Assembly (NCBI RefSeq): GCF_020523985.1 | Contig: NZ_JAIVKM010000010.1 | Coordinates: 25,025 to 89,024, forward strand | Origin: Mangrovibacter yixingensis | Lineage (GTDB): Bacteria > Pseudomonadota > Gammaproteobacteria > Enterobacterales > Enterobacteriaceae | DNA: 64,000 bases | Direction: 5' to 3' | Part shown: positions 44,562 to 54,408 of the stretch, piece after piece | Layout of the letters: each line of letters starts with the position of its first letter | Numbering within the stretch: position 1 is the first letter of the stretch | Position numbers and translations under genes: made by a program | The notes under the pieces: generated by a model | Database searches by the model: none | What the model was told of the DNA's origin: nothing | What the model saw: only the letters and a program-made list of their open reading frames with translations

Positions 44562-45446
44562 TTATCTCCGGGTTGAGCCATCAGAGGTGGCAATCGCACC
44601 GTACATTTCCGGGCGGCGGTCACGGAACAGGCCCCAGGAAGCACGTTGTGCGGCAATGGCGTCCAGGTCAAAAGTGTGCACCAGTACCGTTTCATCAGTT
44701 TTATTTGCTTGTTTAACCAATTCACCGGTTTGGTCAGCAATAAAGGAAGAACCGTAAAATGTCATTTCCAGGTCTTCAATATATTTACTGGCTTCAGTAC
44801 CAATACGGTTGGATGCAATAACCGGTACCAGGTTTGCCGCTGCATGGCCTTGCTGAACACGAGTCCAGTGTGGCTGGCTGTCGATTTCAGGGTAAGCCGG
44901 TTCAGAGCCAATAGCCGTTGGGTAGAAGATAACCTCAGCCCCCTGCAATGCAAGGCTGCGAGCCGTTTCCGGGAACCACTGGTCCCAGCAAATCCCCACA
45001 CCTACTTTGGCATAGCGGGTATTCCACACTTTAAAACCGGTATCGCCAGGAATGAAAAACTGTTTTTCCTGGTAAGCCGGGCCATTAGGGATATGGGTTT
45101 TGCGATAGATATCCATCACTGTGCCATCTGCATCAATCATGACCAGCGAGTTGTAATAGGCGTTATTCGCTTTTTCAAAGAAGCTCAGTGGCAACACCAC
45201 TTCCAGTTCTTTTGCCAATGCAGAAAAGTGGTGGATTAACGGGCTGCTCGCAACATCCTGGGCCAGCGCGTAATGCTCCGGGCTTTGATCAATGCAAAAG
45301 TAAGGTGCAGCGAAGAGTTCCTGAATCAGGATAATTTGTGATCCCTGGGCATGGGCTTCACGCACCAGTCGCTCAGCATTGGCAATGTTTTTGTCCAGTT
45401 CCCAGCTACAGGCCATTTGAGTGGCAGCGACAGTTACATTTCTCAT
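44562..45446 (-). CDS. aguB: N-carbamoylputrescine amidase
   Basis: A 294-residue nitrilase-superfamily enzyme that hydrolyses N-carbamoylputrescine to putrescine, CO2 and ammonia. The catalytic triad is in ILIQELFAAPYF (Glu), YRKTHIPNGPAY (Lys) and GVGICWDQWFPETAR (Cys). The start at 45446 has AGGAG upstream and gives MRNVTVAATQMACSW; an in-frame extension to 45518 is unlikely. With aguA it completes the two-step agmatine-to-putrescine route. Confidence 0.95.
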   Translation of the reverse strand: MRNVTVAATQMACSWELDKNIANAERLVREAHAQGSQIILIQELFAAPYFCIDQSPEHYALAQDVASSPLIHHFSALAKELEVVLPLSFFEKANNAYYNSLVMIDADGTVMDIYRKTHIPNGPAYQEKQFFIPGDTGFKVWNTRYAKVGVGICWDQWFPETARSLALQGAEVIFYPTAIGSEPAYPEIDSQPHWTRVQQGHAAANLVPVIASNRIGTEASKYIEDLEMTFYGSSFIADQTGELVKQANKTDETVLVHTFDLDAIAAQRASWGLFRDRRPEMYGAIATSDGSTRR

Positions 45447-46045
45447 TAAAAAATCTCCTGATGTTAGAGAATGGTGCTTACCAGGCTGCTTTTGCCCCAC
45501 AGCCTGCATCCGACACAACGTTTTCGCGCCAGACGATAAAAATTCTGTTCAATAGTAGCAGACTCACTCCCCGGGCAGGCCGAAAATATCGCCACTCAGC
45601 CCTGCGGTTATGTACATCTTTCAAGGCGCAAAACCGGCGGTATTTAGTGCTGGCTGCAAGGGGTGAGACACTATACGGATCCCCGCCCCCAGACTCAATC
45701 TGTCCCGTGGTAAATTCTGATGTTTTGCCCTTTCATCATGAAACGTCACAGCATGCACACTCAAGAGACGCTAAACAATAACCACTATATTAATACGGAT
45801 ATATTGTTTATTTGTTACACATAAAATCACTCGCGTTATCAACAACCAACCGAATGATATTTTTCGATAAGCACAGATAACTAACATATCAGCATGATTT
45901 TATAAATTTTTTCCATTTGAATAAACTTTATCGAAATAATACCTTAGAATTAATAATTGATTTTGAATTATTCAAAATCGATTAAATTGAATGAATGTTA
46001 TTCAAATGCTAAAAACCAAAGACCATCGATAGTCAAGGAGCGTAA
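45447..46045. promoter_or_regulatory. Divergent aguB-adhP control region
   Basis: 599 nt. The aguB-proximal part is GC-balanced with no convincing gene. The last 250 nt before adhP are very AT-rich and hold several TTGAAT/ATTCAA elements, including a 25-nt near-perfect palindrome (45957-45981, arms TTGATTTTGAAT and ATTCAAAATCGA) and TTGAAT-N7-ATTCAA (45987-46005). They lie 41-89 nt upstream of the adhP start and look like repressor or activator sites. Confidence 0.5.
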
Positions 46046-47059
46046 ATGAAAGCAGCCGTTGTGAACAGTCATCACCATGTTGATGTCGTCGATAAAAAAC
46101 TTCGCCCACTGGAGCATGGCGAAGCGTTACTGTCGATGGAATGTTGTGGGGTTTGCCACACCGACTTGCATGTAAAGAATGGTGACTTCGGCGATAAAAC
46201 CGGGGTTATTCTTGGCCATGAAGGGATTGGGGTAGTCAAGCAGGTTGGGCCTGGTGTCAGTTCACTGAAAGTGGGCGACCGTGCAAGTGTTGCCTGGTTT
46301 TTTGAAGGTTGTGGCCACTGTGAATATTGTACCAGTGGTAACGAGACGCTGTGCCGCGATGTGAAGAATGCAGGCTATAGCGTTGATGGCGGCATGGCGG
46401 AAGAGTGCATTGTGGTGGCGGACTACGCGGTAAAAGTACCTGATGGTTTGGATTCTGCCGCAGCAAGCAGTGTGACCTGCGCTGGTGTCACCACTTACAA
46501 AGCCGTGAAAGTGTCGGATATCAAGCCTGGGCAGTGGATTGCCATTTATGGTTTGGGTGGCCTGGGTAACCTTGCACTGCAATATGCCAAAAATGTCTTC
46601 AATGCCAAAGTGATTGCAGTAGATGTGAACGATAACCAACTGGATTTTGCTAAAGAAATGGGCGCAGACCTGGTTATTAACTCCCGTACAGAAGATGCAG
46701 CTAAATTCATTCAGGAAAAAACGGGGGGAGCCCATGCGGCTGTTGTTACCGCTGTCGCTAAAGCTGCTTTTAACTCTGCTGTTGATGCCGTCCGTGCCGG
46801 TGCTCGCGTGGTTGCCGTTGGCTTGCCGCCAGAATCGATGAGCCTGGATATTCCTCGCCTGGTGCTGGATGGCATTCAGGTTGTCGGCTCACTGGTCGGT
46901 ACGCGTAAAGACCTTGCTGAGGCGTTCCAGTTTGCCGCTGAAGGTAAAGTGGTTCCCAAAGTAACTCGCCGCCCCATTGAAGATATCAACACCATTTTTG
47001 AAGAGATGGAACAGGGTAAAATTCAGGGCCGTATGGTGATTGATTTCGGGCAGAAATAA
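46046..47059 (+). CDS. adhP: Alcohol dehydrogenase, propanol-preferring
   Basis: A 337-residue zinc alcohol dehydrogenase (E. coli AdhP 336). Catalytic zinc ligands lie in CGVCHTDLH and GHEGIG; the structural zinc Cys cluster is [15 protein letters not shown] (near 92-106). The NAD motif is GLGGLGN (near 171-177). It oxidises ethanol and short primary alcohols in the cytoplasm. The start has AAGGAG upstream. The palindromes upstream suggest specific regulation. Three hairpins follow. Confidence 0.94.
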   Translation: MKAAVVNSHHHVDVVDKKLRPLEHGEALLSMECCGVCHTDLHVKNGDFGDKTGVILGHEGIGVVKQVGPGVSSLKVGDRASVAWFFEGCGHCEYCTSGNETLCRDVKNAGYSVDGGMAEECIVVADYAVKVPDGLDSAAASSVTCAGVTTYKAVKVSDIKPGQWIAIYGLGGLGNLALQYAKNVFNAKVIAVDVNDNQLDFAKEMGADLVINSRTEDAAKFIQEKTGGAHAAVVTAVAKAAFNSAVDAVRAGARVVAVGLPPESMSLDIPRLVLDGIQVVGSLVGTRKDLAEAFQFAAEGKVVPKVTRRPIEDINTIFEEMEQGKIQGRMVIDFGQK

Positions 47060-47072
47060 CCCCGATATAAAT

Positions 47073-47094
47073 AAAGGCGCTGCGGCGCCTTTCT
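47073..47094 (+). terminator. adhP terminator
   Basis: AAAGGCGC and GCGCCTTT form an 8-bp stem with a 4-nt loop, 13 nt after the stop. A related imperfect hairpin recurs at 47233-47254. Confidence 0.65.
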
Positions 47095-47102
47095 GATTGA
47101 TG

Positions 47103-47137
47103 AAAAAGAAGGAAAAACGTGGTTTTTCCTTCTTTTT
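47103..47137. terminator. Second hairpin after adhP, shared with the efpL terminator
   Basis: A long near-perfect inverted repeat with AAGAAGGAAAAAC on the left and TTTTTCCTTCTT on the right, ending in a T run. Its core, read on the other strand, is almost the same as at 5505-5540. Confidence 0.7.
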
Positions 47138-47232
47138 AGTTAGCAGACGAAAATCAGTTCATTGATTTTCCTGGTTTTTTTATTGGTTTATACCCTCTCG
47201 TCCTGTGTGGATATGAGGTTTGTCATCTGACT

Positions 47233-47254
47233 CAAAGGCGCTGCGGCACCTTTG
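47233..47254. repeat. Imperfect copy of the adhP terminator hairpin
   Basis: CAAAGGCGCTGCGGCACC repeats 47072-47089 with one to two changes, about 160 nt downstream. It suggests local duplication of the terminator. Confidence 0.45.
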
Positions 47255-47378
47255 TTATGCATACCTTTGGAAAGGGATGATTAGTTAAGTATAAGTAACA
47301 TACAATTAAGTAAGAATTAAACATTTAGTTATTTAAAATCATATAGTTAAATATACCTCTTTGGGGGTAAAATTTTGG

Positions 47379-47406
47379 TAAAGTTCCCCCTGTTATACAC
47401 CGATAA
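47379..47406 (+). promoter_or_regulatory. Putative FliA (sigma-28) promoter of the chemoreceptor gene
   Basis: TAAAGTTC (47379-47386) and ACCGATAA (47399-47406) match the flagellar sigma-28 boxes TAAAGTTT and GCCGATAA at 7 of 8 positions each, with a 12-nt spacer (11 is usual). It is 36 nt upstream of the start codon. Confidence 0.6.
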
Positions 47407-47441
47407 CCTCTTTACGCTTGTAAAAAAAGAGGTTGCCACGT

Positions 47442-49349
47442 ATGTCATGGATTTACCGAATCTCGATAAGAAATAAGCTATTACTTGTATTATCGCCTCT
47501 GTTTTTTGCATTGTTGTGTGTAGCCGGAAATGGGTTTATGTCCCATTATTCTGTTGAAAAACAGATGAAAACTGTCGCTCAACTCACCCACATTGCCGGA
47601 ACTCTGGGTGACACAATCCATGAAATCCAAAAAGAACGTGGTCTGAGTGCCGGCTACCTTGGCAGTAAAGGACAGCAATTTCGTGCTGATTTAACCACAC
47701 AGCGGCAACTCACGGACCAGGCGTTAAAGAGTGCCGAAAACAGCCTGGCACAACTTGCTGGAACTGAGAATTTAGGCAAACTGACAGATCTTGTTAACCA
47801 GTTTTCACAACAACAGCAGACAATAAATACGCTGCGTAGTGGTGTCAGTAACTTATCCATCGCAACACCACAGGCGCTGGCCAGCTATACCAGTATGGTG
47901 AATATCCTGTTGGATATTGTCGGCAATATCAGCCACCTGCCCCAACCGGGTGTGATCCTTAACGACCTGATGACCTATTACGCGCTATTAAATATCAAAG
48001 AACAGGCAGGTATTGAGCGCGCACTCCTCGCTAATACCTTTTCGGCAGGCAAATTTATGCCAGGCATGTTCCAACGTTTCAGTGAGGTTGTTGGAAAACA
48101 AACGGCCTGGATAACTGCCTTCCAAACTTTTGCCACTTCCGATGACCTAAAACTTTGGCAACAAAACGAAAACCTTCCCGCTACCCAAAAAGCACTGGCG
48201 ATGCGCCAGCAGGCGTTTACTCACGCGGCAGACAACCAGTTTGGTATCCGGGGGCCAGATTGGTTCGCAGCCCAGACTGAACGCATTAATTTGTTAAAAG
48301 AACTGGAAAATACCCTTGCCAGCCAGTTATCTGGCGATGCACAGCGTATTGCCCAAATCGCCCGTGTTGACTGGATGGGTTACCTGGCTGCGACAGTACT
48401 CGCTCTGCTGGTTTCGCTGGGGCTTGCGCTGCTGATTACCCGCAGTATTGACCAGCAACTCAAGACTATGCTGCACAAAATTGACACCATGGGTAACGAC
48501 CTCACCCAACGCTTACCAGTCCCGGGTACCGATGAACTTTCACGTATCAGCAGGGCCTGGAACGTGATGACTGACAACCTCCAGTCCACTGTTATGAAGA
48601 TAAAGCAAAGTGCTGATGTGCTGTTACATACCAGTGATGATATTGCCAGGGGCAACCAGGATTTGGCACAACGGACGGATGAGCAGGCGGCTTCTCTGGT
48701 AGAAACCGCTGCCAGCATGGAGCAGATATCCACCACCGTTAATCAAACAGCGGAAAGTGCCCGCCAGGCACAATTGCTGACAACGGAAATGGAAAATGAG
48801 GTTCAGGAGGCAGACAGTATTGCGATTGAAGCCAGCCGAAGTATTGAAGCCGTGCGTGAATCCAGCGAGCAAATCTCCCATATCATCAGCTCTATTGATG
48901 AAATATCTTTCCAGACCAATTTACTGGCATTAAACGCAGCGGTTGAAGCGGCACGGGCGGGTGAACTGGGTAAAGGCTTCGCAGTTGTTGCTGCCGAAGT
49001 TCGCAGTTTATCACAGCGTTGTGCGCGGGAAGCCGCATCCATACGCGACCTGGTAACAGTAACTATGGGGAAAATTAACGAAGGCGTGGAAAAGGTTAAC
49101 GCCTCTGGTGAGACCCTGCACCTTGCTGCCGCCAATACCAGCAAGATGAGGCAATATGTGGCGGATATTGCCCATGCCGCCAGCGAACAGTCACTGGGCA
49201 TTAAGCAAATTGATTTAGCCTTACACCAGCTTGAACAGGTGACTCAGAAAAATGCTGTGCGGGTTTCTGAGGCAGCCTCAGCCAGCCAGACTCTGAACCA
49301 ACAATCAGAAGCAATGACGTCACTGGTTAACCGTTTTACCCTAAATTAA
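47442..49349 (+). CDS. Methyl-accepting chemotaxis protein with NIT sensor domain
   Basis: A 635-residue chemoreceptor. A membrane segment lies near 12-32; the periplasmic part begins with [20 protein letters not shown] (near 60-79), the signature of NIT (nitrate/nitrite-sensing-type) all-helical domains; a second segment near 310-335 is followed by HAMP and the signalling domain with the hairpin tip [20 protein letters not shown]. The C-terminus (LVNRFTLN) lacks the NWETF-type tether for CheR/CheB, so it depends on other receptors for adaptation. ATG 47442 has AGAGG at correct spacing; a TTG three codons earlier is less likely. The FliA-type promoter places it in the flagellar regulon. Confidence 0.87.
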   Translation: MSWIYRISIRNKLLLVLSPLFFALLCVAGNGFMSHYSVEKQMKTVAQLTHIAGTLGDTIHEIQKERGLSAGYLGSKGQQFRADLTTQRQLTDQALKSAENSLAQLAGTENLGKLTDLVNQFSQQQQTINTLRSGVSNLSIATPQALASYTSMVNILLDIVGNISHLPQPGVILNDLMTYYALLNIKEQAGIERALLANTFSAGKFMPGMFQRFSEVVGKQTAWITAFQTFATSDDLKLWQQNENLPATQKALAMRQQAFTHAADNQFGIRGPDWFAAQTERINLLKELENTLASQLSGDAQRIAQIARVDWMGYLAATVLALLVSLGLALLITRSIDQQLKTMLHKIDTMGNDLTQRLPVPGTDELSRISRAWNVMTDNLQSTVMKIKQSADVLLHTSDDIARGNQDLAQRTDEQAASLVETAASMEQISTTVNQTAESARQAQLLTTEMENEVQEADSIAIEASRSIEAVRESSEQISHIISSIDEISFQTNLLALNAAVEAARAGELGKGFAVVAAEVRSLSQRCAREAASIRDLVTVTMGKINEGVEKVNASGETLHLAAANTSKMRQYVADIAHAASEQSLGIKQIDLALHQLEQVTQKNAVRVSEAASASQTLNQQSEAMTSLVNRFTLN

Positions 49350-49355
49350 CCAGTA

Positions 49356-49384
49356 GAGGATGGCAGCAACCGGCTGCCATCCTC
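49356..49384 (+). terminator. Chemoreceptor gene stem-loop
   Basis: GAGGATGGCAG and CTGCCATCCTC form a perfect 11-bp stem 7 nt after the stop. No T run follows, so termination strength is uncertain. Confidence 0.55.
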
Positions 49385-49512
49385 GTTAAAAAAACGTAAA
49401 AACTAGTAAGTTTTCCGCATTCACTGTAGTATGGCAGCCTTTCTCTGGCAGGCTTTGCCTGCTATCGCAGCCATTTCTGGCCCCCCGTAAAAACAACGAA
49501 ACCTGCACAACA

Positions 49513-51000
49513 ATGAAAACATTACCTGATAACCCGACAACGGCTGTGTCAGTTGTCGATGTCTTACGCTCACCAAAGCGTTTGTTTCGCGAATCCCTTG
49601 CTGGCGTGTTGACTGCGCTGGCGCTGATCCCCGAAGTTATCTCTTTTTCGGTGATTTCCGGCGTGGACCCAAAAGTTAGCCTGGTCGCCTCTATTGTACT
49701 GTGCCTGTCAATGTCAGTGCTGGGCGGCCGCCCGGCAATGGTCACAGCTGCGGCAGGTTCTGTCGCGCTAGTGATTGGGCCAATGGTACGTGACCACGGC
49801 GTGGGCTATATCATGCCTGCCGTGATTCTCGCCGGTGTTATCCAGATAGTGTTCGGTGCCCTGGGGCTTGCCCGAATGATGCGCTACATTCCCCGTTCAG
49901 TGATGACAGGTTTTGTTAATGCATTAGGGATATTGATTTTCTTTGCTCAGGTTCCTCATGTGATAGGGCAAAGTACCCTGGTCTGGGCGCTATTTGCTGT
50001 AACGCTTGCCATTGTTATATTTTTGCCCAAATTCTTCAGTGCTATTCCCGCTCCATTAGTCGCCGTGGTACTGGTTACTGCCATCTCTATGTATATGGGC
50101 CTGGCTCTGCCCGTTGTGGGCGATGAAGGCCCGATGCATGCTGGCCTGCCATCCATTAATAGCCTGATGGTTCCCCTGAACCTGGAAACACTGAAAATTA
50201 TTTGGCCCTGCGCACTCAGTGTGGCTTTTGTTGGCCTGATGGAGTCACTGCTCACCACCCGCCTGGTGGATGACCTGACAGATACGCCTTCCAGTAAACG
50301 CCGGGAGAGTTGGGGCCTGGGTGTCGCCAATATTTTGGCTGCGTTTTATGGCGGGATAGCAGGTTGCGCCATGATAGGCCAGACCATTGTTAACGTTGAA
50401 TTGGGCAAAGCCCGTACTCGTGTATCTACCGTTGCAGCCGGGTTGTTTTTGCTGCTGATGGTTACCGGGTTGAGTGAGATAATGGCGAAAATACCCATGG
50501 TCGTGCTGGCAGGTATTATGATGATTGTGGCGTACAAGACCGTGGACTGGCACAGCCTGCAGCCTAAAACGTTACGCCGTATGCCTCTGCCTGAAACGCT
50601 GGTGATGGTTGTTACAGTTATTACCACCGTCTGGACAGGTAACCTGGCACTTGGTGTTGTTGGCGGCGTTATCTTCGCCACCTTGCTGTTTGCCCGCCGT
50701 GTAGCCCATGTGATTCACGCCGAACGCCTGCTGGATGAAGCGAGCCAGACTGTGCGTTACCAGGTGCGTGGCCCACTGTTCTTTGCCAGCAGTAACGACC
50801 TGTTTGAGCACTTCAACTACGCGGATGACCCGCAAAATGTGGTAATTGATTTAACCCATGCACAAATCTGGGATGCATCGACAGTTGCTGCTCTGGATGC
50901 CATCGAACACCGTTACCAAAAACATGGCTGCCAGGTTGTATTTGAGGGGTTGGATATGCGCAGTAGTGAGTTCCATGCGCGCTTATCAGGAAAGATTTAA
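49513..51000 (+). CDS. SulP-family anion transporter with STAS domain
   Basis: A 495-residue inner-membrane protein. It has about 11-12 membrane segments with family motifs LAGVLTALALIPEVISFSVI (near 28-47), MSVLGGRPAMVTAAAGSVAL (near 71-90) and RSVMTGFVNALGILIFFAQ (near 127-145). The last 90 residues form a STAS domain (VVIDLTHAQIWDASTVAALD). SulP proteins carry sulfate, bicarbonate or dicarboxylates. The substrate cannot be told from sequence. It is a monocistronic gene converging on mgtE. Confidence 0.85.
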   Translation: MKTLPDNPTTAVSVVDVLRSPKRLFRESLAGVLTALALIPEVISFSVISGVDPKVSLVASIVLCLSMSVLGGRPAMVTAAAGSVALVIGPMVRDHGVGYIMPAVILAGVIQIVFGALGLARMMRYIPRSVMTGFVNALGILIFFAQVPHVIGQSTLVWALFAVTLAIVIFLPKFFSAIPAPLVAVVLVTAISMYMGLALPVVGDEGPMHAGLPSINSLMVPLNLETLKIIWPCALSVAFVGLMESLLTTRLVDDLTDTPSSKRRESWGLGVANILAAFYGGIAGCAMIGQTIVNVELGKARTRVSTVAAGLFLLLMVTGLSEIMAKIPMVVLAGIMMIVAYKTVDWHSLQPKTLRRMPLPETLVMVVTVITTVWTGNLALGVVGGVIFATLLFARRVAHVIHAERLLDEASQTVRYQVRGPLFFASSNDLFEHFNYADDPQNVVIDLTHAQIWDASTVAALDAIEHRYQKHGCQVVFEGLDMRSSEFHARLSGKI

Positions 51001-51010
51001 GTGATAATAA

Positions 51011-51031
51011 CCGGGCAGGATCCCTGCCCGG
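51011..51031. terminator. Stem-loop between sulP-like gene and mgtE
   Basis: CCGGGCAGG and CCTGCCCGG arms with a 3-nt centre, between two convergent genes. No T run, so it may act as a Rho-assisted or shared end. Confidence 0.5.
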
Positions 51032-51039
51032 TTCTGGTG

Positions 51040-52476
51040 TTACAACAAGAAAATAGTTGCCAGGCCAAGGAAAATAAAAAAACCACCGGTATCGGTGATA
51101 GCAGTGATCATTACACTGGATCCAACCGCCGGATCACGCCCGAGGCGATACATCGTTAGTGGGATCAATACCCCCATGATTGCTGCTACCAGCAAATTAA
51201 GGACCATAGCCAACGTCATCACACCACCCAGTTGCGGGTCGTGATACAAAAGCCAGGTAACAATCCCCATCAACCCGCCCCAAATCAGGCCATTGATCAG
51301 CGCCACTCCCATTTCACGCAATAGCAAGAACATGAAGTTTGCTGGCTGAACCTGCTGTAATGCCAGCGCCCTGACAATCATCGTGATTGTCTGGTTGCCA
51401 GTATTTCCCCCAATACCCGCCACAATTGGCATCAATGCCGCAAGGGCAACAAGCTGTGCAATGGTGTGTTCAAAACCATCAATAACCCGGGACGCGATAA
51501 ACGCGGTACACAGGTTTATGGCAAGCCAGGCCCAGCGGTTTTTTACCGCTTTGCCAACCGGTGCAAAAACATCTTCTCCACTGCTTAACCCCCCCATGCG
51601 CCGCAAATCTGAATCTGTTTCTTCGTAAACCACATCAACGATTTCATCAATGGTCAGGCGCCCCATCAGTTTTCCCTGAGCATCTACTACGGCTGCGCTG
51701 ATGAGGTTATCACGTTCAAAGGTGCGAGCTGCCGCCTCGTCATTGTCCAGTGGTGAGAAGGTTGTCGGGTCTCGCACCATTACATCGCTGACCAGCGCTT
51801 TGGGTGAGTGCAGCAAAATACTGGTGACGCCCAGCTCGCCGGTAAGCATTCGATCCCGCCCGACCACAAACAGTTTGTCGGTGTTTTCCGGCATTTTTCC
51901 CCGGCGGCGTAAATAGCGCTGTACCGTTTCCAGCGTGATATCGGAACGAATGGTGATCACTTCAAACTCCATGATCGCCCCTACGCTGTGTTTATCGTAC
52001 CCCATTACCTGGCGGACACGTTCCCGTTCTTGTGCAGGTAATGACGCCAGCAAACGGCCAGTAAGATCACGAGGAAGGTGTTGTACCAGGTAGATCTGTT
52101 CGTCGATATCCAGGGTACTGAGTGCAGTCATTAACGCTCTGTCACTCATTTCATCAATAAGATCGTCCCAAACACTGGCTGAGGCTTCAACCAGCACTTT
52201 CCCGCGTTTTTGAACCGAAACCAGATGCCATAAGGCATGGCGCTCTTCCGCGGGTAAACCTTCCAGGGTGTCCGCCAGATCCGGGGCAGGCAGGCGAGCC
52301 ACCAGTTGGTTCATTTCACTGATATCATCGTTTAACCGTCCCAGAGTATGCGGTTCACTCTGAGGGGATTTGCCTAATATGGCAGGCACCACCATTTTAT
52401 TGGTAGTGAGGATGGAGAAGATGCGCGCACGGTCTTCAGCGCGATGCCTGGCGCTTTGATTGACAAGTAATGACAT
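51040..52476 (-). CDS. mgtE: Magnesium transporter MgtE
   Basis: A 478-residue Mg2+ channel protein. Order: an N-terminal helical superhelix domain (to about 180, RDLTGRLLASLPAQERERVR), a CBS pair (about 190-320, with VRDPTTFSPLDNDEAAA and LMGRLTIDEIVDVVYEE), a plug helix and five membrane segments with MPIVAGIGGNTGNQTITMIV and a final GGFFIFLGLATIFLL. The CBS/N domains gate the pore by intracellular Mg2+. The start at 52476 has GGGAAGG 8 nt upstream; a 44-residue in-frame extension is judged leader sequence. E. coli K-12 lacks mgtE. Confidence 0.92.
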   Translation of the reverse strand: MSLLVNQSARHRAEDRARIFSILTTNKMVVPAILGKSPQSEPHTLGRLNDDISEMNQLVARLPAPDLADTLEGLPAEERHALWHLVSVQKRGKVLVEASASVWDDLIDEMSDRALMTALSTLDIDEQIYLVQHLPRDLTGRLLASLPAQERERVRQVMGYDKHSVGAIMEFEVITIRSDITLETVQRYLRRRGKMPENTDKLFVVGRDRMLTGELGVTSILLHSPKALVSDVMVRDPTTFSPLDNDEAAARTFERDNLISAAVVDAQGKLMGRLTIDEIVDVVYEETDSDLRRMGGLSSGEDVFAPVGKAVKNRWAWLAINLCTAFIASRVIDGFEHTIAQLVALAALMPIVAGIGGNTGNQTITMIVRALALQQVQPANFMFLLLREMGVALINGLIWGGLMGIVTWLLYHDPQLGGVMTLAMVLNLLVAAIMGVLIPLTMYRLGRDPAVGSSVMITAITDTGGFFIFLGLATIFLL

Positions 52477-52639
52477 GAATAAAACCTTCCCTGCAGACAA
52501 TAATAACCACATGCACTCCGGGCAGGCGGCTAAGGCAAAAACGTTGCGGGTTAACGTTTCACCGTTATGCTCCGCTGCAACAGGATACAGTGTAACAGGC
52601 CGCCCCACTACCCCTTATAAACCCTTAACCTTTTCAGTA
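52477..52639 (-). promoter_or_regulatory. mgtE leader region
   Basis: About 160 nt between the yojI terminator and mgtE. It is in frame with mgtE for 44 codons but has no family similarity there, and can be drawn as hairpins around GTTAACCC and GTTTTTGCC. It does not fit the M-box consensus I know. A translated or structured Mg2+-responsive leader is possible. Confidence 0.25.
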
Positions 52640-52670
52640 AAAAAAACCAGCAGATTGGCTGGTTTTTCTT
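52640..52670 (-). terminator. yojI terminator
   Basis: AAAAACCAGC and GCTGGTTTTT arms with a short loop, immediately downstream of the yojI stop on the minus strand, ending in a T run. Confidence 0.8.
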
Positions 52671-52676
52671 AAAAAT

Positions 52677-54323
52677 TTAATTTGCGGTGCGAGCGACTGC
52701 ATCCCGTGATGCCTGTTCACGTTCTGTGCCAGTTAACTCCCGGAGCTGCCCCTGGCGCATTTCAAGCAAGCGATCAGCGTGAATAAAATAGTGGTCATCG
52801 TGGCTGATGGCAAAAATGGTCTTCCCTTCCTGCTGTATTAGAGGCAGCAATACCTGGTAAAACTCACGGCGAAAATGTGGGTCCTGGTCTGCGGCCCATT
52901 CATCCAGCAGGATGATATCGCGCTGTTCAGCCAGTGCCAGCAATAAAGCGACTCGCTTTTTTTGCCCTTTGGAGAGGTTCAGGTTATTGATTTTACCCTG
53001 GTCTACCAACAGTTTTTCCGCCATTTTCAGGCGTTGTAACCAGGTATCAACCAACGCAGGATCAGCGGTTTCTCCCCCTGGCCCCAGAAGGGTGTCAAAT
53101 AACCAGACATCAGTAAACACCGCTGAAAAATGTTGCCTGAATGCATCCATATTACGGGTATCAACCGGTTGGCCATCCAGCAAAATGGCACCAGAAACCG
53201 GTTGGTAAAGCCCGGTTAACAGCATCGCCAACGTGGATTTTCCGCTTCCATTCCCCCCAATCAAGAAAACTTTTTCGCCACGATTCAGTGTGAGATTGAT
53301 TGGCCCGACATGGAATTGGTTATCTGGATAGTTGAACACCACATCCCTTAACTCCAGCGTTTGCCAGGGTTTGTTGATACCGGGGCGCGGGAAGTCTGGC
53401 TGGTAATCAGCAAGAGCGAACTGTTTCAGTTTATTGAAAGCAACCTGAGCACTCAGCAGAGTCGGCAATGCGCCTACGGCAGAAAGTAACGGCGTGCGCA
53501 AAAAGAGCAGTGTTAATGAGTAAGTGGCCGCGACATTCGTATTTGCCCAGCCGAGGCTGTTCGCCATCCAAAAAACCAGGCCGATAGCGCCCAGCATCAT
53601 GATATTTGACCAGTTAACCGCACTGAGGTGATAGGTATCGGCACAAATAATATTTTTCCGGTAATGAATGGCGTCCGGGAGATAAATTTGTTGGTAAATA
53701 TGCTCAGCCCGTTCCCGGTTGAGCGCCAGTTCTTTACGCCCTTCCAGAACTGTCTGGTAATCCTGGTAAAGCCGGTCTTCCGTTTCACGCAACACAGACA
53801 TATGGCGGTAAACCCGCGCTACCAGAACAAAACCACCTAAAATCGTCACCACCAGCCAAATAGCGGTAATCAGCAACATTTTTGGGGATAGCCATGCCAG
53901 CCATGCAGCAGAACCCAGGGTTAAAATAATCCCCTGAACCAGTTCGGGCAGGCGGACAAATGCAATAGTAATATTACGCACATCGCTGGTCAGCCCGGCC
54001 AGAAGCGCGGCACTTCCCATACTTTCAATGCGTGCTATCGGTGTGTCCAGCAGCCGCTTAATAAACTCACCACGCAGGCGGAAAACGAAATGATGGCCCA
54101 GTGTGGTTAACGCCAGTTGCGACCCCAGAGTTACTGCCATCAACAACACCAGTAACCCCAGGAATTCCGGCAACACACTCAAAGAGCGGTCGGCAACTTC
54201 TATCAGGCGCTGATTGATAAATGCAATTAAACCGATTCCCAACGCAGCACTGGCAAAGCTGAGTGCCATAACACCAATAAATGGCCAGCGATATTGACGC
54301 CAGACAACACGTAATAATTCCAT
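52677..54323 (-). CDS. yojI: ABC transporter YojI (microcin J25 efflux)
   Basis: A 548-residue half-transporter (E. coli 547). Six membrane segments occupy about 15-300; the ATPase domain has Walker [10 protein letters not shown] (near 357-365), the signature NLSKGQKKR (near 457-465) and Walker [14 protein letters not shown]. YojI with TolC exports microcin J25 and may export cysteine-like compounds. It stands just before alkB as in E. coli. All motifs are intact. Confidence 0.93.
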   Translation of the reverse strand: MELLRVVWRQYRWPFIGVMALSFASAALGIGLIAFINQRLIEVADRSLSVLPEFLGLLVLLMAVTLGSQLALTTLGHHFVFRLRGEFIKRLLDTPIARIESMGSAALLAGLTSDVRNITIAFVRLPELVQGIILTLGSAAWLAWLSPKMLLITAIWLVVTILGGFVLVARVYRHMSVLRETEDRLYQDYQTVLEGRKELALNRERAEHIYQQIYLPDAIHYRKNIICADTYHLSAVNWSNIMMLGAIGLVFWMANSLGWANTNVAATYSLTLLFLRTPLLSAVGALPTLLSAQVAFNKLKQFALADYQPDFPRPGINKPWQTLELRDVVFNYPDNQFHVGPINLTLNRGEKVFLIGGNGSGKSTLAMLLTGLYQPVSGAILLDGQPVDTRNMDAFRQHFSAVFTDVWLFDTLLGPGGETADPALVDTWLQRLKMAEKLLVDQGKINNLNLSKGQKKRVALLLALAEQRDIILLDEWAADQDPHFRREFYQVLLPLIQQEGKTIFAISHDDHYFIHADRLLEMRQGQLRELTGTEREQASRDAVARTAN

Positions 54324-54408
54324 AACCCCTCAGGTATAACCCAATAACCAGCGGGCAGTTTAAACACATCCCCTTTCAGGGCAAGAATAATTCTTATTTT
54401 AATTCGCT

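Noticed and set aside
45338..45781. Plus-strand 147-codon frame across the aguB start and upstream region
   Set aside because: Its first third is antisense to aguB, it has no ribosome binding site and its composition is not protein-like.
51040..52608. Longer MgtE with a 44-residue N-terminal extension
   Set aside because: The extension is unlike the family and a good ribosome binding site precedes the internal ATG at 52476.
52477..52639. M-box riboswitch upstream of mgtE
   Set aside because: The leader does not show the conserved M-box core as I know it.
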